From: Clitoria ternatea
Lineage: Eukaryota; Streptophyta; Magnoliopsida; Fabales; Fabaceae
NCBI GenBank assembly: GCA_037962975.1
Contig: CM075670.1
Location: 147,192,501-147,256,500, forward strand
DNA: 64,000 bases
Direction of reading: 5' to 3'
The notes under the pieces are model-generated. The model was not told where the DNA came from. It saw nothing but the letters and a program-made list of their open reading frames with translations, and ran no database searches. Position numbers and translations under genes: made by a program. The first letter of the stretch is position 1, and each line of letters opens with the position of its first letter. Positions 55,685 to 64,000 of this stretch are shown here, in pieces.

Positions 55685-57279
55685 TGTTAAGATTTTGATT
55701 GATTGTCAAATTAACTTTATGAATAGTTTTAATGAGATGTGTGGCAAGTGGACCACTATCAGTGTAGTATATGTTTGGAAGAACAGATGTCGTTCCCATA
55801 GAGGATCTCATTAGAATGAATTCAAACTATTATGGTAGATTTAGGAAGCTGTTTTAATGGTTTTGATTTAAAAACATAATACAAAAAATGCATAAAGAGT
55901 AATGTAAATAAGATAAATGGAATAACAAATTGTAAATACTAGGATTTGGATTCACCATTTTCACCTTCGGATACACAGCTTATATTCATGTAAACGACTT
56001 TTGAACCATAATTCTTTAGTCACAATATAAGTCATTCGTATCGATTCCTCGACTACGAAGCTCATAAGAATGGTTTTGAAGATGTCAATCCCTTGATCAT
56101 TTTAAATCCATTCCAGCTTTACGTACGATTGAATCGACGTTCATTCTGTCATCTATTTTTTTGAATCAATTGACATAATGAGTTTTTTTATTCAAAAGCT
56201 ATTTTCCAATAACAAACATAAACTTAAATCAAGAAAATTTTGATTAAACAGATTCAAGCAATGAACATGAAATGAAGAATCAAGAATCATAGAACAAAAT
56301 TACCCATTACATGAATATAATACACATATTCATCCGGGTCGATTAGTTACATCCAATCCCAATGAGAAAGTTAGCCACGCATGGTAGCCATTACAAGAGC
56401 TTAATAAAGATCTCAAGAAAAGGTGAAAAGAACAAAGTGTTTTTAATTTTTGATCTCAATCCCGTATCCTCGTTCAGACTTTCTTCATGGTTCCTTATAT
56501 AATGGTAAACTTGCTCAAAAGAGTTTAACTTTCGCTTGAGTGAGAAGAGTACTTCAACCTGAAGAAAGCTCCATGTCCTGCTTCACCTACATGTATACTT
56601 CGCTCAAGCGAGTAGTTTCACTTGAGTGAAACTCCAATGTAATAATACCCTGTTCAATACTCGCTTAAGCCATCTCTCAATCCGCTGCAGCGAGCTCTTT
56701 ATATTTTGATTCTATAGGAATTTCGCTTGAGCGAAGGTATCTCACTCAAACGACATTATGATTGGAACTCACAGGACTAAACTCGCTGAGGTTATTCCCT
56801 TGGGCGCTTGGGCGAAAGCTATATATTTCGCTCAAGATAAGAAGTCTCGCTTGAGCGAAATCTTCTTCATCCTTCACTGGCTTAAATTCGCTTGAGGGAA
56901 GTAATGGCTCACTCCAGCGAATGTCACACGTGATACTTAACTGCATTAAATACATTACTTGCTCAAGTGAGTCTTCATTCAGCCGCAGCGAACTCACTTG
57001 CTCAAGCCAATGGATGTCTCGCTTGAACGAATTGATCATCCTTTAGGAAATTTTAGTGAAGCTTCTTTCTTTATTTTTCTTTTTCTCTTACTTTTTCAAT
57101 TATACCTGAAATTACACCAAAATTTAGGATTTAGCAGTACTTGTTGATACTTTCAAATGTGTAATGTTTGAATCTCAATTCATATTAATTTTAACTCACA
57201 AAATATCCTAACACAACATATTATGTCCAAAATATGCTCAATTTATACCACAAAACTTATATAATTTGGACATCTATCA
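55685..57279 (-). repeat. E 5' LTR (1595 bp)
   Basis: Minus sense: TGATAGATG start at 57279, palindrome array (57035-56520), TATA TTATATAAGG (about 56505-56494), leader, end CTTAACA at 55685. No insertions. It gives the uninterrupted sequence that confirms the G insertion site in the 3' copy. Confidence 0.92.
56520..57035 (-). promoter_or_regulatory. Palindrome array in E 5' LTR U3
   Basis: TTTCGCTTGAGTGAGA (56531), TTCGCTCAAGCGAG (56599), TTTCGCTTGAGCGAAG (56720), TCTCGCTTGAGCGAAA (56845), TCTCGCTTGAACGAA (57016). Same order as 43850-44395, with independent point changes. Confidence 0.8.
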
Positions 57280-57591
57280 ATGATTTAAGATTGTGATGTA
57301 AAAAATAATAGTTCAGAAACTGTCTATATAAATGTACACAATGTATTGAAGGTTGAGATTGATGAAATCCAATCCTAGTTTCATTATAATAATTCATATC
57401 TCTATTTATTTGCTTTATTTTATGTGGTTTATGTTTAGTTTCTTTAAATTCCATATGTTTATGAAATCATTACTTTATTTTTGCTAAGGTAACGATGAAT
57501 CAATACTTAACCCTTATCCCAGTGGAACAACATTCTATTTTTACATATACTACAATCAAATAGTCGAACTTGCAACTAGAAAGTTTGATCA

Positions 57592-58975
57592 CTTCAAAAC
57601 TACTAACAACCAGCTGTCTCGTCTGTAAGGGAGTAATAAATTAGTTCCTATCAAGGAAGAATTTCCAAATGAGAGCTTGATGAAAGTAGAATGGATTCCA
57701 TGGTATGCTGACATGGAAAATTTTAAAAGTGCAGCCATGGTACCTGTAGGGATGACATCCTAAATAAGAAAGAAATTCTTTCATGACAGCAAAAGTTTTT
57801 TGTGGGATGATCCTTTCCTATACAAGGTTGGATTAGATGGGATAATTAGGAGATGTGTGCCTAAAGGTGAACAAGAAAGAATTCTTTGGCACTGCCATGA
57901 TTCTTATTATCGAGGGCACTATGACTCCTCAAGAAGTGATGCCAAGGTGCTGCAATATGGCTTCTATTGGCCAACTATCTTCCAAGATGCAAAAGGTTTT
58001 GTTTAGAGGTGTGATAAAGGCCAAAGGAGTGGAGGGCTCTCCGTTAAAGCTGGCATGCCTCTAACTAACATTTTAATAATTGAGCTGCTTGATGTGTGGA
58101 GAATAGACTTCATCGGACCTTTCCCAAAGTCTTTTTCCCATGAGTATATTCTAGTGGCAGTGGATTATGTGTCAAAGTGGGTGGAAGCTATACCCACTAG
58201 AACCAATGATGCACATGTGGTGTTGAGGTTTGTTAAGGAAATATCTTCTCAAGGTATAGAGTACCTAGAGTTATCATTAATGATGAAGGGTCTTACTTTT
58301 GCAATAGGATAATGGAAAAGGCCCTGAAACATTATGGAGTGCTCCATAAGGTGTCAACTCCCTATCATCCATAAACTTGTGGATAAGTAGAGTTATCTAA
58401 TAGGGAAATTAAGAGAACTCTTGAGAAAGTTATAGGTAAATCTAGGATAGGTTGGTCTGTAAAATTAGATGATGCTTTGTGGGCTTACCACACAACTTTT
58501 AAAACTCTAATTGCTGTCTCCTTATCAACTTATGTATGGTAAGGCCTGCCATCTTTCCGTGGAGTTGGAACATAGAGCTTGGTGGGTTACAAAGTTACTA
58601 AATATGGAATTTTCCCAATCTCAGGAAGAATGAGTCCTGAAACTTCATGAGTTAGATGAGTTTAGATTGCAAGCTTACTATAGTGCCTCTTTATACAAAG
58701 AAAGGACAAAGAGATGGCATGATAGGAAGCTAGGAAAGAGTTTCAGGTGGGGGATAAGGTCTTGTTTAACTCTAGGTTGAGACTTTTCTCATGAAAACTT
58801 AAGTCTAAATGGTCTAGCCCTTTTGTGGTTCTTGAAGTATTTCCTCATGGTGCTATTGAGGTAAGGGAACCAAAAACTGGCAGAACGTTTAACGTTAATG
58901 GTCAAAGACTCCAGCTCTACATTGAAGGTGAGTTTAACAGGAAAAAGCCTCAATGGACTTGTACACTCCTACTTA
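57592..58975 (+). pseudogene. D pol: RNase H end and integrase (broken)
   Basis: Plus-strand Athila-like relic resuming after the C LTR with LSRL, then VPIKEEFPNESLMKVEWIPW and YADMENFKSAAMVP. The zinc-binding region has FLWDDPFLYKVGLDGIIRRC, HCHDSYYRGHY and RCDKGQRSGG (expected CxxC, second Cys changed to Gly). Core: catalytic Asp in WRIDFIGPFPKSF, then frame changes near 58250-58310; Glu is kept in VELSNREIKR (GAG 58390-58392) behind a TAA. The C-terminal region has ERTKRWHDRKL and GQRLQLYIEGE. Stops near 57763, 58004, 58373 and 58384. The rest of D should lie left of the window. Confidence 0.82.
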
Positions 58976-59987
58976 GGAGTCATATGTCAATCTAATGACA
59001 TTAAAGAAGTGCTACAAGGAGGCACCCTTGAATAATATTTTTCTTTTGTTATGAGTGGTGATGTAATTTATATTGAAAAGAGAAAAAAAAGGGAAGAAGT
59101 ATTTGGAAAAGAAAAAAAATATTGAAGTATTGTGATTAGGAATAAAAGATTTAGTAAAGAGGTTTGTTTAAGAGCCAGGCGTTAGTACATTTAAATAAAG
59201 GTTCCTACGCCTGTAGGTTTCCATTATTGCGCGTAGGTAAGTTCACTTACAAGCGTACCCATACCTACCTTCTGTAGCTCTTGATTGTTATCAGTTGAGT
59301 TGAGTGTTTCTATGTTATCCTCAGAGCGTACTCATACTCCTGTTCTGTCAATCCTCTGAATCAAGTTTTTGTCAAGCTTCTTCATGTAGGTTTCAGGCGT
59401 TCTTACGCGACCTATTGTGAAAGTTATAATAAAGGTCTAGGAGATAAGCATAGTTACGCTTTTCTCTAGTGTGTATGTAATTTCTCTGAATCAGTGTCCA
59501 ATTATAATTAAGAGTTGGCGTACTAATGCTCAGGTGTACGTGCCTACGCCAGTTTTCTGATCATCTTTCATTTTGTTTTGTTGTTGTGCATACTCACGCT
59601 CTGGCTGGTGCATTCTGACGTTGGGGATCATACGAGAATCAGGTCTTGATTCATTGTTTGCGCGTTTCTATGCCCTAGTAAAGTGTACTCACACATGACT
59701 GCTGTTATGTCAGGTATTTCATAAGTTGTTCGAGTATGTTAACACTTATCTATGCGTTTTTACACGTAGGTCCTGACTTGTCTTCTGTTTCTCCTTTTTT
59801 GAGTGTGTCTACATCGTACTGGAACTTTCTTATGCCTAGTGCAGATAGTGCCTATTTGGCACTGTTCATTCTGATAGCGTTACTATGTCGGGTAATAAGC
59901 ATGTTTACATTAGTTCATATGCTTTAGTCAATAAAATTCTAGGAATCTTCCATAGGTATGCTTTTATGAGCGTCTTTATGCAGACCT
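58976..59987 (+). other. D post-pol spacer with GCGTA/TACGC-rich stretch
   Basis: Begins with the post-pol element (58994-59030: GACATTAAAGAAGTGCTAC then GGAGGCACCC). Then an A-rich stretch and, from about 59160 to 59940, scattered GCGTA, TACGC and GGCGTAC words, sometimes as opposed pairs (CCTACGCCTGTAGG, 59205-59218; GCGCGTAGG, 59229). This may be D's counterpart of the spacer motif arrays of A and E, more decayed. Cut at 59988 by T2. No gene. Confidence 0.6.
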
Positions 59988-61509
59988 TGTAACATCCTGG
60001 ATTTTTTTTAAATAAAATAAATTTATTGAATGATGATAATTGATTATTTACGATTAAATAATTATGGGAAATGTTGTTAGACATTAGAGGTGAATTATCG
60101 GTAAATTTAGATTTACCGGAACCGAATGAATTAACTGGTGATATGGGACCCACTTGATTTAATTAGATGTTTGATGGGTCTAAAATGTTTTGAAAATTAT
60201 TGTGGTTAAGGTGGTATAGTTAGAATAATTTTTAGTGTTAAGAAAATAATTAATTGGATACGACGTATGATGTAAAACAGGGGAAATACGAACCAAATGG
60301 GATTAAAAAGAAAATGTGAAATCTTCCCTTCTCTTCTTTCTTAACCGTGTGAGTTTTACACACTTTATACCCTCCTTTACACAATGGGCAAAACAAATAT
60401 GGACCAATGGTAAAAGTAGATGGTGGCATTGCTTTATCTCTTGGGTAATGACCAATTATGGTCACCTTTTCCTCTCTCTTTCTCTCATTCTCGGTAGCCA
60501 TCTCTCTCCCTCTATTCACTCTTCATTTTCTTCTTCTTCATCTTCTCTTCATCCTAAAAACCGCCCACCTCCATTCTTGGCTTGAATGTTTGGAAGAGAA
60601 ACCCTTGATTTAGGGCTTTATGATTATGTGAGATTTAGAGGTTGATGAGGTCATTATGATAAGATAAAATAGATTGAAGATTGATAGAGATTGTTGATGG
60701 TTGTTGGGTGATGTTGGAGAAGAAATCCTAAGTATTAATAATTTAGGGATTTTGACCCACTTGATGATCTTGATGAGTGTTGGGTATAGTTAACCCTTTA
60801 AGACTTAGAAGATCTTAGCTTTGGGGGAAAGAATTCCTGAAGCCTAACATAGGCATATGAATTTGGAGCTTAGACATGTCTAGGACTTGATCATAAGTTA
60901 AGAGATGTGATGTCTTGTAATGGTTTATTGATTACATGTGTATGTATAATTGTTGATAGGATTGTATTCTGGATGGTGATACGGAAAGATCGATGTAATC
61001 GCGTGGCGGTTTGCATTTCAATTGCATGAGTGATTAATTGAAAATTATGTAAATGTGCGAACTCATGCAATGCCTTGCCATAAATACCTTATATGATTGA
61101 TTTGATGAAGTGATGAATGATGGCTTGGCTTATGTTGATTGTTATGAAAATGTATGTATTTTTATAATGTTGATGATAAGTGTCTGATGGTCTCTTGGTT
61201 GGACATGAACTAAATAATGGTGTCAAATTATGAATGAATGAACTACATGAATTATAAAGAATTGTTTGAAGTGGTTATGTTGAAAGATGAATGAGGGAGT
61301 GATGTGGGTTATAGTTAAAACCTCTCCCTTGTAAAATTAATTAAGTGAGTGTGATTGATAAGTTGGAATGAGGAATTTCTGAGTGTGAATAGGCAGAGAG
61401 AGTTATATGCCTTATGTGCTGTGTATGATGTAATGGTGGTGAATCAGTTGGCCTAGAGTGAGAATTCATGAGTTAAGTTGTAAGAATTGCTGATTCTGCA
61501 TATGTTCTG

Positions 61510-61625
61510 GTAGTCTCGCTTAAGCGAGATGGGATCTCGCCCAAGCGAGAGTCCCTTGCTTCAGAGAATTAGCTTCTGGACCAATCTCGCCCAAGTGAGC
61601 TAGCCTTCCGCTCAAGCGATACGAG
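61510..61625. repeat. Palindrome array 1 in T2
   Basis: GTCTCGCTTAAGCGAGAT (61513), ATCTCGCCCAAGCGAGA (61533), AATCTCGCCCAAGTGAG and CCGCTCAAGCGATA (61580-61622). Confidence 0.88.
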
Positions 61626-61689
61626 TGAGTGGTGAATGGGTGAGGTACTGGACGAATTTTATCCGAGCTGGAGTCTTAATAATTTCATG

Positions 61690-62570
61690 AGGTGGTGAAT
61701 TTACCGAGTGGAATATTGCTGTGAGCCGTTCTAAGTGAGGCTATAGCCATTGGGCCTTTTTCCGAGTGGTGAAGGCTTAAATGGAATCCGAGAGAAATGT
61801 GTTCTGAGAGAAATCCATTTTAATGAACCTATTCCGAGTGGGATCTTAGCAAGAGAACTCCCCGAGTAATGATAGTCTAATTATTTCCGAGTGGAAAATC
61901 CCGAATGAACCTCTCCCGAGGGGAGAGTGATTGTGATGGTTCTGATTGAGGTATTCCAGGAGTCTTCTTCCGAGTGAATAAAGTTATACATTCCGAGTGA
62001 ACAAGATTTAAATAGGTCTGAGTGAGACAACTTAGTGAATTCCCCGAGTGATGAGAGGTCAGAGTAATTTCGAATGGAACCTGATTGTGGAGTCCGAGTG
62101 TGATACTCCGGGGGTGTAATTTCGAGTGAGGATTGGCACCGATGGGGACATACTGTGTGTCTGTCCAGATGTATTCTGGAATAGCTCCGCCCGAGTGAAA
62201 GGCTTAATGCTAGGAAACCCAGCCCGATAGAAAGAAAAAGAAGTTGTTTTAGAGATAATTTCACCGAGTGAAAGCCGGGCGAGAGATGGGTCGGCTTTGT
62301 AATAAGTTTACCAAGTGGAAGACTGATTGAGATGACTCGGTTTTGGAATGAAATTGTTGAGTGAAAGGCTGATTGAGAGATGACTCAGATTTGGAATTAA
62401 TTGACTGAGTGAGTAATGGGTCGGTCAGGATTATTTTGCTGAGTGGAAAACCTGAGTGCTTTGAGCCGGTTTTAGGGAAATTCTGCCGAGTGGAAACCTG
62501 AGTATTCGGAGTCGGTTTGGATTGATTTTACCGACAGAAAAACCTGAGTGCTGGGAAGTCTTGTCGAGTG
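61690..62570 (+). repeat. CCGAGTG array in T2
   Basis: About thirty TTCCGAGTGG/A units, with degenerate forms such as GTCTGAGTGAG, at irregular spacing. Same sense orientation as in L and G (TCCGAGTG in the coding sense of the element). Confidence 0.85.
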
Positions 62571-62599
62571 GGTAAGTACAGAATCGAGGGACGACCTCT

Positions 62600-62840
62600 G
62601 GTCGGATTTCGCCTAAGCGGGTAGGTGTCTCGCTCAAGCGAATGCCAGTGGATATGTTACTGGACAATTCTCGCTTGAGCGGGAGTGTGGTCCGCTTAAG
62701 TGAGAATCGGGTCTGATGCTTAATGTTGTCTCGCTTAAGGAATTTGTGGGCTCGCTCCAGCACTCCATACTGTTGTTGCCCTGGCAGGTCTGGCCTATCT
62801 CGCTCAAGCGGAGGTGAATCTCGATTAAGCGAGTTTCCAC
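62600..62840. repeat. Palindrome array 2 in T2
   Basis: TTTCGCCTAAGCGGG (62608), TCTCGCTCAAGCGAATG (62627), TCTCGCTTGAGCGGGAG (62669), TCCGCTTAAGTGAGA (62691), TCTCGCTCAAGCGGAG (62797) and TCTCGATTAAGCGAG (62818). Confidence 0.88.
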
Positions 62841-63704
62841 CAGAATGGATTTTACTTAATATTAATGGTGGCAGGCTTATGTTTGACCCTACTTCTTTGG
62901 CATTATGAGGTAAACTTGAGACGAATACGGGGATGTATGAGAGATAACGTGATGATGATAAATCATGGTGGTGATTAAGGTTGATTGGTACATGGGAATT
63001 AATTAATTATGTATTTACCACCTGAATTAAAAAATGAATTACGATGGATTTGCCACCTGAAACAGAATGATGAGAGGATGATAATAAGATTGTGAGGGCA
63101 GGATTATGAGATATACCATCAAATGAATTTGAAATGTATGAAGGGATAAATAAATGACATAGTATGAATTATAAGTAGATACATTAGAGAAAATGTAATA
63201 TTAAATAGTGTTAAATGATGAGGTTGAGCACTCTCTTGCACAAAGAGGTGCATATTGATAGTGATAAATTGTTGTGTGCCATTGTGTGTGATACACGCAT
63301 AGTCTTGAATGTGTGGTATGAATTATGAAATTGAAAATGTTGTGAATGCCACACAATTTTATATACATATAAAGTATACTTGAGACAATGGTAATGAATA
63401 ATGAGATGAAAACCCACTAAATAAAAGTGAGGTATTATTGATGAATATTATATAATATTGAAATGCCATTGTGGTTGATTGCAAGTGTTGACTTGCATAT
63501 ATGATGTGGAATGTATGTGAAATATGTTGAGATGATAATGCCACATTAAAACTTAAAAATAATGACTAAGAAACCAACAATGATGAAATCCACTAAGGTG
63601 TAAAGTGGTGTTGGTAATTATGATGATGATGTTTGATGAGTGGCATTTAGGATGCACAGAGTGAGAATGCATTTGATTTGCATTGCATTGCATTCATGGC
63701 ATAT

Positions 63705-64000
63705 CATAGCCGCCGATGTTGGAACATTAGGGGAGTTCCCTCGGCCGACCTAGTGGGAGGGTGGCTTAGTGCACGAGCAATTTGTTATATCCCCTGTGAC
63801 TCGATGTGTAAGTCACGAAGCCGCCCATGTATTGCTACGGGGAGCTACATGTGGCCGACCCTTGTGGGGGTGGCTCTTGATAAGCAGGTGACCCCGGTGG
63901 TCCTTGGGATCACAGCCGCCATGATTTGATATCTGGCCGGCCCGCAAAACCATATGTTGAATATGTCGTATACCGCGGTCATGGTGAAAATGACTAGGTG
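63705..64000 (+). repeat. GC-rich module in T2 LTR
   Basis: Begins CCGCCGATGTTGGAACATTA and ends ACCGCGGTCATGG; colinear with 17835-18120 of T1, with scattered differences and small indels. It is conserved better than the neighbouring LTR sequence. Confidence 0.85.

Larger units (their letters stand above)
39775..57279 (-). mobile_element. E: Athila-like LTR retrotransposon, complete structure, minus strand
   Basis: 17.5 kb including nested solo LTRs G and H. 5' LTR is 55685-57279 (1595 bp), 3' LTR is 39775-44628 (about 1620 bp without G), interior 44629-55684. TSD ATGAT at 39770-39774 and 57280-57284 is perfect. LTRs run TGATAG to CTTAACA. It has a PBS, gag with zinc knuckle, remnant protease, RT, RNase H, integrase, spacer, an env-position ORF, a long 3' spacer and a PPT. 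All coding parts are broken. LTR copies differ at many positions (near 10 percent in stretches compared), so it is much older than L. Confidence 0.93.
34010..57591 (+). mobile_element. C: Athila-like element, 3' interior and interrupted 3' LTR
   Basis: Only the 3' end is visible: non-coding interior 34010-34799, polypurine tract, then an LTR in three pieces (34800-35201, 38932-39774, 57285 to about 57591), interrupted by solo LTR F and element E. Net LTR length is about 1.55 kb, close to the 1.6 kb of E. The interior around 34500-34570 and the PPT region match the reverse complement of E (44640-44880), so C and E belong to one family. Flanking sequence at the right is Athila-type pol (D), so C was inserted into D. 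Its body should lie left of the window, beyond B. Confidence 0.78.
59988..64000 (+). repeat. T2: Tekay-like giant LTR (at least 4.0 kb, truncated by window)
   Basis: Starts TGTAACATCCTGG after D spacer (left TSD would be GACCT, 59983-59987). Order: AT-rich start, pyrimidine-rich leader CTTCTTCTTCATCTTCTC (60530-60550), palindromes (61510-61625), CCGAGTG array (61690-62570), palindromes (62600-62840), then the CCGCCGATG GC-rich module (63705 to window end) that matches T1. A 5' LTR or solo LTR cannot be told apart. No protein recognised. Confidence 0.82.

Overview
The window looks like repeat-dense, gene-poor nuclear DNA of a flowering plant, probably a dicot. The lineages present (Tekay-like and CRM-like chromoviruses, Athila-like elements with an extra ORF behind pol) and the AT-rich solo LTRs fit pericentromeric heterochromatin. 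A legume is possible, but I cannot prove it from sequence alone. I see no intact host gene, tRNA, rRNA, CRISPR array or satellite array. Essentially every base belongs to Ty3/gypsy LTR retrotransposons nested in one another, and all pol genes are broken.

Layout, innermost to outermost. (1) L, 592-13607, minus strand: a non-autonomous LARD-like element with 5.2-kb LTRs, a 2.5-kb non-coding interior, a tRNA-iMet-type PBS and a perfect 5-bp target-site duplication (TSD, GACAC). It splits the reverse transcriptase of (2) T1, a plus-strand Tekay-like chromovirus (1-591 and 13608-20023, 3.9-kb 3' LTR). T1 splits the reverse transcriptase of (3) A, a plus-strand Athila-like element (20024-27443 visible). 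A abuts the leader of (4) B, a plus-strand CRM-like chromovirus (27444-34009). B lies in the 3' interior of (5) C, a second Athila-like element (34010-57591), whose 3' LTR is itself split by solo LTR F (35202-38926, TSD CCGCT) and by the full-length minus-strand Athila-like element E (39775-57279, TSD ATGAT). E carries two solo LTRs, G (39955-43183) and H (51814 to about 53360). C lies in the pol of (6) D, a third Athila-like relic (from about 57592). D is entered at 59988 by another giant Tekay-like LTR, T2, which runs off the window end. The left ends of T1, A, B, C and D fall outside the window, so those levels are inferred from truncated halves. L, E and F (perfect TSDs) and G (one mismatch) are proven by TSDs.

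The most interesting signal is not a protein. Short palindromic motifs (core TCGCTTGAGCGA and variants) are arrayed in LTRs of several unrelated families. In the Athila-like LTRs the array lies just upstream of the TATA box. The same family-specific motif recurs in the spacer between pol and the downstream env-position ORF. There it is followed by a leader, a 5' splice site, an intron of about 0.5 kb and a 3' splice site immediately before that ORF. This suggests an internal promoter with a spliced leader that reuses the LTR promoter module. The Tekay-like LTRs carry further shared modules: CACTCGGA arrays, a GC-rich module, a CCTTGGCCGGC box, and donor/acceptor pairs that would define an intron inside the LTR.

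Insertion order follows from the nesting: D, C, B, A, T1, L. L is youngest (LTRs differ by only a few percent where compared). The LTRs of E differ much more. Decay is mostly by transitions (CGA, CAA, CAG to stops), as expected for methylated DNA.
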